From Aplysia californica (lineage: Eukaryota > Mollusca > Gastropoda > Aplysiida > Aplysiidae), in contig NW_004797297.1 of the NCBI RefSeq assembly GCF_000002075.1, positions 152,932-216,931 of the forward strand: a stretch of 64,000 nt of DNA. The letters are read 5' to 3'. The notes below the pieces were generated by a model. The model did no database searches. It saw nothing but the letters and a program-made list of their open reading frames with translations, and had not been told where the DNA came from. Made by a program: the position numbers and the translations under genes. Positions 1 to 12,199 of the stretch are shown here, in pieces (position 1 is the stretch's first letter; each line of letters begins with the position of its first letter).

Positions 1-290
1 TGCCCATTAGTTTTGGAGCAACCCTGCACCACGGCGTCCATATCTCCACAAAATTGCGTCTGCAGACAACCCAGATCCGTCCTGTCGAGCCTGCAAGGAG
101 GAGGACGAAACTATGGACCATGTGTTCCTGCAAACTATCGTGCCAGAACCCGTCTGCTTGGACATTTCAGTAACCCACTTTCGGCCCTTTTTAAGGACCC
201 CCGGGCAAGTGTTGAGTTCCTGAGTGCTGTCGGCATCGCTGACCGTTTATGACGCCACAGCGCCAGAAGAAAGAGAGAGAGAGAGATCCT
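1..290 (+). mobile_element. LINE 3' end fragment (non-LTR retrotransposon ORF2 C-terminus)
   Basis: Frame 2 from base 2 reads like the end of a non-LTR retrotransposon ORF2: a YLHKIASADNPDPSCRAC stretch, then a C-x-x-C...H cluster with EEDETMDHVFLQ, the Cys/His region that often closes such proteins. After about base 130 the similarity moves to another frame (ARTRLLGHFSNPLSALFKDP), so the copy is frameshifted; an in-frame stop also sits near base 8. A GA-rich run follows at 270-286. The clade is not certain (I/Jockey-like by look). Confidence 0.6.
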
Positions 291-799
291 TGCCTTCATA
301 ATGCAGACGTATTTTATTTTTCATATCTGACAATGCTGCTTCCTCAACTGCATGTGGCATTTATAGTTTCTAAGTCTCATTCAAACGTCCTCATATCCAG
401 AGGTTGTAGTTGTAGCCTTTCCAGCTGATTGTGACCTTCATTGCTTTCAGCGTCCTCTTCTCCACTAACTTAATAACATCCATGTCAGTCTCTTTTCTCC
501 AGTTTCCTATAACAGCCTTCTGCAATTCACTAGCCAAATCACTCTCCTATCCATTATATCCATCATCATCATCACTCCATTCTGGTGCATATGATTCCTT
601 TACACCCACTACTCGATATTGATCCAAGATATTTTCTCACTGGGTTGAAAAAGAAATGGTTTAGTATTCTCTCTATCACTGTACCTTCTCTCTCTGTCTC
701 TCTTTCTTTCTGTCTCTCTCTTTTGAACTTTAGCGCAAGCTAAGTTCGAACCCAGGCAATCCATATATGAAAGGATTCCCGGACGAAAGCCACACAATG

Positions 800-832
<33 letters not shown>

Positions 833-844
833 TACATTTATATA
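291..844. other. non-genic stretch with a (TA)n microsatellite
   Basis: No coding exon was recognised. There are pyrimidine-rich TCTC runs at about 685-722 and an alternating TA tract at about 798-835 directly before the next DNA element. Confidence 0.6.
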
Positions 845-1700
845 CAGTCAAACCTGCTATGACGGCCACCTGTACAGACCGCCACTTTCCATTCCCCCCT
901 TGTGGTTTCCCTGTATACTTTATCTGTGTATAACGGTCACCTGTCCAACGCAGCAGCTGCCACCTTATTTTATCAACCCAGAGCCAAATTTACCTGTCTC
1001 GGGCGGCCAGGCATGGTCTCTATAATCGGCCAATGCTCTGTCATAAATTCTAAATGGGCCTCTGACGCTGTGGACAGGCCATCATAATCCATTCACCTGT
1101 CATTATTGTTAGTCCCTCCAATGAATGTTTACCCAAATTGACCAATGGGTAACAATAAGTTTTCAACTGATGGTGAGGGAAGCGTGTGTCCGTCTTTAAC
1201 TATAAACCCCACCCACAACTCATACAAATTATATGTGAAGTGACTGGTCCCTGTTTCATTTACCTAATCTGTAACAAAGTAACAATGGATGTTAACGCGA
1301 ATTTGCGACAGAAGCGTTGCTCGTTCTCCGAGTGGTTGCGACCCAGTGTTTATTTTACCATGAAATTCGGTCTCATTGTCTTACATTCTTTATTTTATCC
1401 TTGCACAAAATCAGCAACCAAAAAGCTTACCAATAAAAACCAAACCAACAGAGCAACAACAGCAGAAAAATCTCTTCTTACACTCCTCCCCCCCCCCCCC
1501 CCCCCCCCCGTCACTCAAAAGAAAACAGAAAACCCTTTTTTGAGTTCACCGTATGGCAGTCGTAAGCCTGAATCAGCCCCGGTTTGGACTTCAGAAGAGA
1601 ATGGTTTACTTTCTTCATTTTGATCAGTCCTGCCTAAGACAGCCACCTGTGTTATACGGCCACTTTTCTCTATGACAATGTGTGGGCTCTTTTGGAACTT
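845..1700 (+). mobile_element. pogo/Tigger-like non-autonomous DNA element, copy 1
   Basis: It begins CAGTCAAACCTG after a TA, and carries the GACGGCCACCTGTACA motif near the left end and CCTAAGACAGCCACC near the right end, as in the copies at 4,899 and 58,767. The terminal right inverted repeat is lost. The middle holds a 19-20 base C run (about 1,491-1,509). A short frame from 1,285 (MDVNANLRQKRCSFSEW) resembles the basic N-terminus of pogo/Tigger transposases but soon becomes meaningless. Assignment to pogo/Tigger rests on the TA target and CAGT terminus and is an inference. Confidence 0.6.
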
Positions 1701-1855
1701 GGATAATCTGGTGCGTTGCTCATGGACACATCCTAATGATCATCAATTTGTAACTCATCTCAAACACTTTTTTTTCACAAATGTTCCGATATTTTCTTTT
1801 TGCTGTTATGTACATAAAGAATAAAACCCTTTTCTAAATTCTGTTTAATTCTCAG

Positions 1856-4800
1856 ATTCAAGGAAAATGGTGGTAAAGTTGTGGAGCAAAAGATCAGCTC
1901 TTTTGAAGAGGTGAAACATTTGTTTGTAGTAAGTTAAGTTAAATTAGTCTTGAACTCAGGCTTTATTTATGACCTAGAAGATTTATTTCCTTTGCAGGTT
2001 GCGATCAGACATTCGTTTATTAAGTGCACAGATAAAATTAATTGTTTATTATTGTGGGGCGCCTCCAAAAAAAAAGGGGAGAAAAAGTACCCCCCTTTTT
2101 TTGGGGTATTTATTTTATTGGGGGGGGGGGGGGGATTCTTTTTTTTTTTTTTTTTTTTTTGGGGGGGGGGGGGGGGGGGTGATTTTTAAGACTGCTTTTC
2201 TTAGAACCACAAATTGTATGGAACGGTGTGGCTTGAAGATCTCTTTTATCTCAGTCAGGTCATTCTAGGAGGCTGGACCTCGTTTTGTAAAGTCCTTCTC
2301 TAATTGAATAAAAGTAAAACATTGAAAAAGCTTTGATACCCCTTTGTGCTTTTTTGAGTCTGAATCAAGGTTTTTTGCTCTGCACTATGCCAACTGAGCT
2401 TTCAGCAAACACCCAAACTAGAGACAGGCATTCTTGAAAAAGTTAATGTGTAATATTTTTTGTTTTCGGTGGTAAAGATTTTCTTAACAATAGTTAGGCC
2501 TATTTAATATAGTACATGTTGATGTAGCTCTTTTTTTTTTCTATTTCAGCTGAGTGGTGTCTATGATCTTGTTGTGAACTGCACTGGCTTGGGCAGCAGA
2601 GGGCTCGCATCTGACACAGATCTGCACCCTGTCAGAGGACAATTGATCCGTCTGACAGCTCCCTGGATTAAACATTTTGTGCATACGGATGATAGTAAAT
2701 ACATCATGCCTGCGTAGGTGGAGTTTTGTCTTTTCGAATTTCTCCATAGGACTAACTCATAGAGCAATGATAATGGGGAGAACAGGCATGTATCAAAGTG
2801 TAATCACGGCTATGCTCATTATATAATATATATTTTAATATATATAAAGGTTATTCTTTTTTTTTCATTATTGTATGCTCAAAATGGCAGAGGGTTTTTT
2901 TTTCTTATGGCCTAATATGCTGACTCTTCTCTTTCTCCTCTGACCTTTCCCAAAAGTGTAATAAGTGACTGGCAGCACGATTGAAGCAAATGACCCAACT
3001 GGGAACTGTTTAGGTATTTGGTGAGAGAATGGAACGAGTGTGCAAAGAATAATTAATTATAACTGAGTTGTGTGGCTTATCAGAATTTATCCATTCTTAT
3101 CTCCTGGTACTGTATTCTGACTACATAGTGTGACTGCAAAAGGCGTTGCTTCTATTTTCTTTGCTTGGTTGTATTTGCAGTGTGCAGGTTGAAATATACT
3201 TCATAGGCCGTAAACAGTGATTATTGCAGTTGGTATTTTCCTCAACATGGCTGGTTCACGTCGCTATTGACATTCTTTAATTTTCAATTTTTGGATTGGA
3301 AAACAAAGAAAATGTTAATGTGAGATGAAAGGAAAAAGTCAGGAATTATATTTTGTTCCAGTGTTACCACTGCTTTCGGAGTAAACATGTTCATTTTAAG
3401 CAACCTCCACTGTATCCCCCCCACAGATCAGAGACTGTGGCTGTGGGAGGAGAGAAGCAACCAAACAGAACAGATATGGCCCCGCTGGCGTCTGACCACC
3501 ATGCAGCCTGGAACAGTTTGAGGGACAGATTCCCTGCCCTTGAGGTATGTGACATTCTTTTTTGGGAATGCTTTATAAATAGGAGGAAAAATTATGTTTC
3601 ACTTCTTTTTTAAAAATGTTTGTATGTATTGCTTCCAAGTTTGCTATCTTTGATTAGAAGTTGTACAAAACGACTCCCAGAAATGCCCTTCTTTTTCTGA
3701 TACTTGTAGGCCTACTTAATAATGAATGTGAGGGTGACCTGAGTTATCACCAGGGAGCTTAATGTTCTGGCCCTCAGAATTTTCAATTTTTTTTATCACA
3801 CTGTCCACGTGGTTTTATGCCCAAAAAAATTCTGAAATTATGCAAACTGAGCTGAAAAATGTGAAATTATGCTATTCTGTTAAGATTTTAACAAAGAATG
3901 ATAAAGGAAAATAATCAGAAATTATTTTAAAAAATGATCTTTTGTTAAATTATGCGGGGTGCATAAAACCCCAGGGACAGCATTCTAATCTGTGGTATTA
4001 TAAATTGCATTTGCTCAAGAAATATTTTGTCGAAAATAAAATTCTAGATTTTGAAAAAAAAACAAAAACCATAACGTAGGTATAATTGTTAAAAAAATGA
4101 AATTTTTTTTTTTCTCCCCTTGAAAATTTGGACTCCTGGGCTTAGATCTAGTATGGGACATTTGAATCAAACAGCTTACCGACGCAATGATGCTTGTTAT
4201 GCAGCTATGAAATAGACGATTCAAATCTTACAAGATGCCTTTATTGATGTGATTTTCTTTTATTTCAGGGAAGCAAAGTGTTATATGACTGGGTAGGCCT
4301 TCGCCCTCAAAGATCAAAGGTCAGGCTGGAAAAGGAAATGTTAAATTTCAATGGCAAACGCTTGCAGGTATTCTTGTTGTTTGTGCCTACTCTATGGTAA
4401 CAGTACCATGTATTTGTGTGATGTCTTTTCTCTTGCATTTTCTATCATGTACAGTGAATCTAGGATAAAATTAAGTCAGGCTTTTATGAAAACTGAGTGG
4501 GTGGTTGGCGGGTCCTCTGGTGTGGTTTTCTCTTTCTTTCCTAACATCTATCGTCCGTATCTCCCCTCCTTCTTTTTTATGTTTGTTACTCTCTTGTAAC
4601 ACTTCTAATCTTCTGGCGCTCATATGACCTTATGCAATTGCGAGCGCCGTAAAACCTCTACTAAAATTAAACTGAAAACTGACATTCAGTGAAAGGAGAA
4701 GGATCCCCTTTTTCCCCCTCATAATCAATAAAATAACATGGTAATCGAGTAAAAATTAATAGAACCAAACATGACTTCCGTTCAGAACAAACGTCTCTTT

Positions 4801-6302
4801 CGTTGTCAATAAAATAATACTCACGAAAGTCACACCTTTCTTATATTATAACAAACAATTAAATTCAATAAACTTGAAGGTCGCGCCTGACACCAGTACA
4901 GTCGAACCTGCTCTGATGGCCACCTCTATAAGACGGCCACCTGTACAAACGAACACTTTCCATTTCCCCCTTGCATTTTTTCGATATAATTTAAGCGTGT
5001 AAAATGGGCACCCATCCAACGCGGCCGCGGCCACCATATTTCAACACACAACCCCAATCATACAAAGCAATAACACCTGTCTTAGACGGCCACCTTAGTG
5101 ACCCCATTACGCTTTGTCATAAATCAAGCATTGGCCCCTGGCGTTGTGGGTGAGCTGTCATAATCTAAAAACCTGTCAGTGTTAGGTATTCCCTCCAACT
5201 GATCATGTTGCATAGGCCCCTCCCACTGTTGAACAATAGGTAACCAAAATTCATTTTCAGCTGCTGGGGAGGGAAGCGTGTGATCCCAAATAACCCACAA
5301 GCCCTGCCTGCAACCCGTACACAAATCGTAAGTGAGATGAGGGATTACTGTTTACCCAGTCTGTAACAAAGTAACAATGGACGTCAGCATGAACTTGTGA
5401 CAGAAGCGTCGCTTGTCTTCCGTGTGGTGGTGACCCGTGTGTTTGTTTTACCATAGCACTTGGTCCCCCTTGTCTGACACATTTCGTTTTATTGTCACCC
5501 GTGCACAAAAGCAGCAACAAAAGAAAAAAAAAAACCTAGCGAAAACAACAACAACAAAAATAACTACAACAACAACGCAACTACCTTCAGTTGGGACCTC
5601 AGAAAGGAAGGATTTGTTTTCTCAGAAAGGAATGGTTTGTTTTCTTCATCTTGATCAGTCCTGCCTGAGACGGCCACCTGTTTATACGGTCACTTTTTTC
5701 CTTGACAATGGGTGGCCGTCTTACACAGGTTCGACTATATTTATGTGAATTCCACTCTACTGTAGAAATGCAGTAAGGACCTGTGATGTTTACCTGAATC
5801 ATGAGAGATCATGTATGTAGAAGTGTGTACTTATTCAAAATCTTATCTCTCGTCTCTTTCATATATAGAGTCTATCTTCAGACAGATGTTATATAGTATA
5901 ATAGTATAAGGACTGGAGGTTTAAAAAACCCACCAAAATCAGGCAATTTGATTTTTTGGCAATTTAATTGTAGCCAAGAAAAGAGGAATATGAATTTCCA
6001 CATTTCCAGTTCTGTCTGCTTCTTGAAAATGAAAAAAGAAATTAGGTGGGCAATATGATTGGGCGACAAAATAGACTGATCAAGAAGCATCAGAGGAACC
6101 TGTTAGTGTTATTGTATTATTATGCCTAGCTTACTCACTTTTCCTTACTGTAATTAAACTTAAACTGAATCTCTCAATTTCTTCCTCACAGGTTATCCAT
6201 AACTATGGCCACGGAGCATTTGGCATCAGTCTGAGCTGGGGCACAGCAGTTCATGTGTCAAAACTTGTTGAGGATATAGTACGCCCTGTATCAAAACTGT
6301 GA
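1856..6302 (+). CDS. DDO: D-aspartate oxidase-like FAD enzyme, 3' five exons (5' end outside window)
   Basis: Peroxisomal flavoenzyme of the D-amino-acid oxidase family; by similarity it oxidatively deaminates acidic D-amino acids to 2-oxo acids, H2O2 and ammonia. Coding exons 1856-1928, 2550-2713, 3427-3544, 4269-4367 and 6192-6302 all have AG/GT borders and compatible phases, giving 187 residues. Visible landmarks are the YDLVVNCTGLGSR block after the FAD domain, HPVRGQ, the APWIKHF segment, GLRPQRSKVRLE with the substrate-carboxylate arginine, and VIHNYGHGAFGISLSWGTA, which fits the DAO family signature. The protein ends in SKL, a type 1 peroxisomal signal. The NCTGLGSR-HPVRGQ wording favours D-aspartate oxidase over D-amino-acid oxidase, but substrate cannot be read from sequence. 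About 150 N-terminal residues with the Rossmann GxGxxG motif are missing, presumably left of the window. CYC1 converges on it from the right. Confidence 0.88.
2040..2185. repeat. homopolymer cluster (A, C, T, G runs) in DDO intron
   Basis: Runs of A, C, T and G of 7 to about 23 bases follow each other: a G run near 2,120-2,133, a T run near 2,138-2,160 and a G run near 2,161-2,179. Such blocks are either true mononucleotide arrays or assembly trouble spots. Confidence 0.7.
2714..3426. other. DDO intron, nothing recognised
   Basis: Ordinary AT-rich intron between two DDO exons. It contains a short TATATA-type stretch near 2,820-2,845 and no coding or repeat family that I recognise. Confidence 0.6.
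3801..3980. mobile_element. 180-bp MITE with CTGTCC...GGACAG ends, copy A
   Basis: The ends are inverted repeats: CTGTCCACGTGGTTTTATGC on the left and GCATAAAACCCCAGGGACAG on the right. The interior TCTGAAATTATGCAAACTGA and TGTGAAATTATGC match copy B at 6,419 in the opposite orientation. No clear target duplication is left at this copy. Confidence 0.75.
4497..4656 (+). mobile_element. short SINE-like repeat (GTGGGTGGTTGG family)
   Basis: It starts GTGGGTGGTTGGCGGG and ends with the tail GCGCTCATATGACC...GCGAGCGCCGTAAAAC. Close copies lie at 7,112 (plus) and 48,888 and 61,738 (minus). The tail is also the 3' end of the longer tRNA-headed SINE at 49,231. Confidence 0.65.
4899..5737 (+). mobile_element. 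pogo/Tigger-like non-autonomous DNA element, copy 2
   Basis: Nearly intact 839-bp copy. The left end CAGTCGAACCTG follows a TA, and the right end reads GCCGTCTTACACAGGTTCGACT followed by TA. The inner inverted segment is TAAGACGGCCACCTGT on the left and GGTGGCCGTCTTACACAGG on the right. It lies in the last DDO intron. Confidence 0.75.
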
Positions 6303-6418
6303 AAGAACTTAATTGTTCTTTCCAAATTTTTTGTTTTTGTTTTCTGGAGTTGTCACCTCTGGCTCAGAGATTGACGTGCAATGACTCACCAGTACCTGTA
6401 GTCACAAGCTGCTGTTAT
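6303..6418 (+). other. start of DDO 3' untranslated region
   Basis: The sequence follows the DDO stop codon directly. No AATAAA is seen before the MITE; the first plus-strand AATAAA after the stop is at 7,323-7,328, so the true 3' end is not fixed. Confidence 0.4.
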
Positions 6419-6597
6419 CTGTCCCCGGGGGTTTATGCACCCAGCATAATTTAGCAAAATTTGTTCATTTTTTGCATAATTTCTGATTATTTTCCTGTAT
6501 CATTCTTTATTAAAATTAACAGAATGGCATAATTTCACATTTTTGGGCTCAGTTTGCATAATTTCAGAATTTTTTGTGCATAAAACCACGGGGACAG
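6419..6597. mobile_element. 179-bp MITE with CTGTCC ends, copy B
   Basis: The ends are CTGTCCCCGGGGGTTTATGC and GCATAAAACCACGGGGACAG. The flanks carry a perfect 6-bp direct repeat, TGTTAT (6,413-6,418 and 6,598-6,603), which reads as the target-site duplication. Confidence 0.8.
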
Positions 6598-6603
6598 TGT
6601 TAT

Positions 6604-7111
6604 ACACTCTGTCACACTTAGGCCAGTCCATGCCCTGATGTTATCTGTCCACATTGTTCTTTGTCCATCCTTGGCTCTTTCTTTCCAAACTGTTATGCTC
6701 ATCATATTCATACAATCGTTGCAATGTCTTGTGGCCTAAATTATTATGGAATTTCAGTTTTTGTTTCTTAAAGGGATGGGGCTGATGGACAAATAACATA
6801 GGAATAGGCTGTCAAAGATTTCTAAAAACAACTAAAGGCAGATGGGTGTGTGGTTGCCACAGCTACCCAAAGTTGAACCTCAACCGCTTCGTGACTTAAA
6901 TAATGAATGCCGTCATTTTCCCTTAAACATAGCCAAGATGCTGCTGTGGTGTACCGTTCCCCATGATGATGAAGGCCGTCCATCTAAGATTGTATTCTGC
7001 ATGCTGTTTCTAGTTGACGCATTTCGTAAAACTAATCGCAGATTCACACTCAGCGATACCTTTTCCATACAAAGAAATCTTTTCCTTTTAGAGATAGTAG
7101 TATTTACAAGT
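6604..7111. other. intergenic, nothing recognised
   Basis: AT-rich intergenic DNA downstream of DDO. No exon, RNA gene or named repeat is visible. Confidence 0.5.
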
Positions 7112-7275
7112 GGGTGGTTGGTGGGTGCTCTGGTGTGGTTTGCTTCTTCCTTCCTATCAAACACCTATCATCTTTATCTCCCCTCCTTCTTTTTTGTGTT
7201 TGTTACTCTCTTGTAGCACCTCTAATCTTCGGCCCTTCTATGGCCGCATTGTGTTGCGAGTGCCTAAGACACTTA
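7112..7275 (+). mobile_element. short SINE-like repeat (GTGGGTGGTTGG family)
   Basis: It begins GTGGGTGGTTGGTGGG and contains CTTTTTTGTGTTTGTTACTC, as in the copy at 4,497. The 3' tail has decayed to GGCCGCATTGTGTTGCGAGTGC. Confidence 0.6.
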
Positions 7276-7742
7276 CTACAACAAAGTATTTACATACCAG
7301 GTCTAATTATAGGTAACTGACCAATAAATCTAGCCTTACTTTTTGTCCCTGGGGATCCAAAACTGTGCCTGGTGAAGCACGAACTGACACTGTGTCACAA
7401 AGGGTTAAAGATAGGGGCGCCACTTGAAATTCACGATTTTGATTTAAACTATGGAATTCCTGTTGTTTACTGATTTGTAAAGTTTGTATACTTCTGTATC
7501 TAAAATAAGAAAAGGAAAATAGACAAACCTCTCAATCATATCATAAACGGCCTTTGAAAACATAATAAAGGTGATGCAGCTTTCGCCAAATTTTTACTAG
7601 CAGGATTTTCCTCATCATTTGACACATGATATATTGTCAAGGTTTTTTAACTGAAAACACCGAAAGCCGTCCATACTATTGGCGAAACATTACTCTCTCC
7701 TTTTTCTAAACAAACAACTTGTCTGTGTGACATCAATGCGAA

Positions 7743-9621
7743 ATGAGCCTTTGCCAATAGCACCACGCATAATTTCGTATTATTTTCCTTTATCATTCTT
7801 TGTTAAAATTAACAGAATGGCATAATTTCACATTTTTGGGCTCAGCTTGCATAATTTCAGAATTTTTCTTGCATAAAACGACGAGGACAGCAATAGGTGG
7901 TGATTCCTTCATATATACCTTACAAAATCCTTTCCTTTTCCAATAAAAATGGTGCTACAGCTTTAAAATTTGTAAATGTTGTGCTTAATATGATGGTTCA
8001 GCTATGGGAGCAGAGAAATAGCAGTGGGGCCATCAGAAGAAATCTTACAAATATTTTTTGTTGTGAAATCGATGTTTTTTTAGAACAGTGAAATAATTGC
8101 TGAGAAACTCGTCCTTCTACACTTTTACTACTACAACTACATTATTTGTGGTGCTATATCAGGAATAATGATATCTGTAGCTGTTTTTTCTTTGTGAGCC
8201 TTCTAGATTTTCATTTTCGAGCATAACTTGTGTAGTCATTTCGCAAGGCAACTTCGATTCCCCATGACTTCGTTTCTATCGGCCATTTTGGGGCCCTGGA
8301 ATGAGTATAATATCGTTCAATGTTTACTCTCTGCCTTGACTGATTCTGAGGCTGTGACCGTGCGTAATTTGGCTGAAACAGAAATCCCGCGACGCATCGA
8401 GTTCTGTCATCATTTGTGTTATTTCGAAAGAGCCAATCAGAAAACGAGAAATAATAGGGGTGGAGAAATGTGCATTGTTCCTCTCGATCCATTCAAAGCG
8501 TGTTGTTGTGCGAAGCTAGACGGCGAGAAGAATAACGATGGATGAGACGAATTCATTTATGTTTTCTTATGTCGTCATCAAATCTTAACATGTTATGTTC
8601 GAAAAAAGCTGTTATGTCCGAAAAATGTTTACCCCCTTTTAATTAAATTTCAACCAAGTAATGATTAACATGGCACTACGTTCCAATGCTCAAGTAGTGG
8701 TAGATCTAGATGCGACCATGCGTGCTTTGCTAGACGTCAACGAGAGGGGAAAATTTGATGTAATTGCTGACATGTTCCAAAATGATGACAAACTTTTATC
8801 CATTAAGTCATTAAGTGTCATCGGGGTTATGTTCGAAAGATATTTGGTATTTTGCGTGGAATTTTTTCACCATTTGCATGTATTATGAGTCAGACTGAAT
8901 ATACTGAATCTTTGTTTGCCAAAATTTTCAAAAAATGAATTAAAATATAAAAATGGAACGTTTTTCATTTCTTTCGGACATAACTATGATGACACAAATG
9001 CGAACGCAAAGACATTCAGAATTTGTTTTTTCTGTGATTTTTATATGCTCTTCATGCAAGCATTGAGAAAACTATTAAAATAATTTTATGTTCCAGAAAT
9101 TACTTTTCAGGGCATTTTTCTTTTCTTTTTTTTTTTCATCATTAACATGACATTGTGAGTCAAATTGAATCTTCTGAATCGTTTTTAGCCCAAATTTTGA
9201 TAAAAGAAATTAAGATATATGAAAATGGAAAGTTTTTCATTTCTTCCGGTCATACCTATGATGACACAAATGCAAACACAACGACATTCAGAATTTCTTT
9301 TTTCTGTGATCCTCCCCATTTTATATGCTCTTCATGCTTATGTTTGATAATTAAAGTAATAAGAAAACTGTTAAAATAATTTTGTATTTTCTAATTTTAA
9401 CAAATGTGCCATCATAGTTGTGTCCGAAAGAATTTGACTTGATGTTATGTAACTTCAGTTACACAGCTTAGCGTGCCATCTGTAGGTCTATAAATACATG
9501 TTTTTGTAGGAGGAGATATATACATGAATAGAAAAATTCAAGTAAAAATGAAATATCAAAAACTTTATCATCAACCCTCTGTGCTACATTTTTAGGTACC
9601 CTTCTATTGGCAAAAGCTCAT
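7743..9621. mobile_element. 1.9-kb DNA element with TIRs, copy 1
   Basis: The terminal inverted repeats are ATGAGCCTTTGCCAATAG and CTATTGGCAAAAGCTCAT (one mismatch). The same element is at 42,397-44,250. The right half holds an internal direct duplication: a block around GACATAACTATGATGACACA (from about 8,940) recurs from about 9,235. Short frames such as the one at 8,661-8,888 are partly shared with the other copy but broken, and no transposase was recognised. The left TIR is split from the body by a smaller MITE at 7,761-7,890. Confidence 0.75.
7761..7890. mobile_element. MITE of the CTGTCC family, copy C, nested in the 1.9-kb element
   Basis: It shares CATAATTTCACATTTTTGGG and the GGACAG end with copies A and B but lacks the left end and an inner part. 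It is flanked by a direct 6-bp repeat CAATAG (7,755-7,760 and 7,891-7,896), the same length as at copy B. Confidence 0.75.
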
Positions 9622-11499
9622 ATATCATGTATGGTCGCTTGTAAGCTCAAGGGGGCTATCCCCATAAGTGTTGTTTTGAGAAAATCAAAGGTAAAGTTTT
9701 TGCCCCTTGTTCAGTTTTCTTTAAAAGACAAGGAGATTTTTTTACATAGCCAAACTAATATACTCACCAATGAAACCAAACTTCTCCTATAGGTAGAGCA
9801 ATGCCCACTTTTGGTGTAGGTCAAGATTTCTGGAAACCCCCGAAATCTGGGTTAGCCCGCTTGTCCTTATTAAAAGCGACCATATATATAGAAAGCTGCC
9901 AATGGATACGACCAAAGTTTAAAATTTGACCTTTGTTTCTGAGCAATATTTTCATTATGGAGCCATGACTTTTCTTCAATTATATGGTGATTTGGGGATA
10001 AGAACAAAATTAACGTTCATTCAGAGTTTCATCTGTCAAAGCTCAATTTTATATATAGCAAAGATTGCGCTCATATTTTCTGTTGTAGCCTATTTCTATG
10101 TTGTATCTGATAATCTGAACCATATAATTCGCATTCTGCAATAATTCTACGACTAAAACATTTTTCCTTAATATGGCATTTTGGGGCTATTTTTTGCGTA
10201 CTACTACCTGTGGTCAAGAAATAAGAATGCCTTAGAAAGGGATATATTTCATGTTATTTTCAAAATGGCTGTGGTTTCCCAGTGGTGGTGGGTTGGCCAA
10301 AATTTGGGTGGGGCTTTGGTTGCTTCCACTTCTTTACCACTGAATAGCAAGCAGTAAGAACAAAACAGTGATGATTTTTCTATACTCACAGCATTTTGAG
10401 AACTATTTAACGTCTCTTTGTTCTAAGTTCAACTTTTCTGGATACTGGATGGTGGGGTCGAAGCCGTTTCACCTCCAAATTTCCTCTAATGAAAAAGTTG
10501 CATTAAAAGTGGTTCGATGAGATTTTTAAGTTAAATCTCAATGGCACAAACACAAACATGCACACACAGCACTTCAAATATATTCCTTTTATGGGCCATA
10601 TGATGTAGTCAAAGAAAGTAGGAAACACATATAACAAAGGTCCAATGAGTGCATAGGTAACTTTGTCACTTGGAGAAAGTGTGTTGTAAACTTTCACCCT
10701 ATTGTCAGGGCTAGGAGTGGGTTTTTTTCCAAGTCTTCTACTTTTTTACAAGAAGAGTTTCTTTAAGGAAAGGCCTTGGGAACGAACTCAACCTTTGCTG
10801 AGCACTAATGACTTTTGAATGGCTGTTGTGTTAGGTTACTATAGTTGTAAACGGTGACAACAATGATTGGATAAGCGAGCAAGCCGCCAAGTTGGTTACT
10901 CTGTGTTCATTGAGTGTGATCATACATAATGATTTCAACTGCTTATTTCATTATTTAAGAAACTTTCATTTGTTTTGGGATAGAGAAGGAGTGGGGGGGG
11001 GGTGGGCAAGCCCATGAGCCCTTCACTATCCACCGCCACTGTGGTTTCCATAACAACTGTAGTAAGCAGACATACATCAAAAGATCTCACTATGTATCTG
11101 AGTCGTATATTAGACAGATTTTGTCACATTCTTAGTGTTAAAAATGGATCTCGAGAGTCGTTCCTCTATGATTTCCTGTCCTGTTGTTCTGTTCCATGTT
11201 ATTATTATTATTATTGATATTCTAATTCTAGTAATCTACCTTTGTGATTGAAGTGGTGTTTTTTTTCAATGTCTGTTTATTCTGATAATAGGGGAAGTAA
11301 AATCAAATGATTACATTGGTTATGTCTCCGTAACAATTTCTCCTCATGATCTAAGACACTTCTGGCACTGACACTGTGCAAAGAGATGTTCTTTGTACAC
11401 ATGTAATGCCAAAGGATTAAGTTCTTCTGCTGTGTCTTGTTAAAGAGTTAAGGTTTAATCTTTTTTTAAAATACATTTTAATTATTTTGTATATATATA

Positions 11500-11537
<38 letters not shown>

Positions 11538-12199
11538 AAAGAACCTGCTCCCTTTTATTGACAATGTTTTGTTTCTTGCATCTTCTTATTGTATGGAGCA
11601 CATAGTATACAAATGTGTTATTTATTTCTCTGTCACTGTACTGTCAGTGTAATAATAAATTCCAGAATTTGACTTTTTGTAAAGTTCTAAAAGACATCAA
11701 GCTTTTCTTTTAGCTTCAAAGCATGCCTTTTTTAAACAAATGGTGCTTGAGTTTGAAATTATTTACAAATTTTGTTTCCAGCTGGTGGAGGAATTGTAGC
11801 TGAGATATTCAGCTAAAAGATACAGTCAGGCATAGATAACAACGCGGAAAACTCAAAATCACGGATAGCTTGTGCAATTTGCTATTCCCACCCAGATATC
11901 TCTTTAATTTTTTGTTATTGGTTAATCCAAATAATGGGTGTGTCAAACACATTTGTCAATCTCCGACATGTTTCAGTTATCTCTGCCCGACTATATTGAG
12001 GTTGTCTGTGCATTATTTTTTCTTACAGAAAATTCTTTTGGCCATACATCATACATGTTGTTCATGTGTTACGACGCAGTGGAATCAGGCGCTCGTCAAT
12101 TTTTGTGCAGGTGGAGTTATTTGTATCATCTGAAAGCTGATTTATTTGCCCTGCTTTCAATGAAATAAATATCCAACTATCTTGTATCTAGGACTCATG
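9622..12199. other. intergenic, no gene recognised
   Basis: The stretch is AT-rich without a supportable exon. It holds an alternating TA microsatellite at about 11,490-11,532 and a TTA run near 11,203-11,214. Sequence around 11,540-11,670 with ATAATAAATTCC looks like 3'-UTR DNA but no coding exon precedes it. Confidence 0.5.

Noticed and set aside
1186-1623. 145-codon open frame
   Set aside because: It lies in a Tigger-like element and crosses a poly-C run. Only its first residues resemble a transposase start.
8661-8888. Short frame, matched at 43,223-43,522
   Set aside because: Both belong to the 1.9-kb repeat, the frames differ by shifts, and no known domain is seen.
11540-11670. Possible 3' UTR with a polyadenylation signal on the plus strand
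   Set aside because: No coding exon precedes it within reach; DDO ends more than 5 kb earlier with repeats in between.
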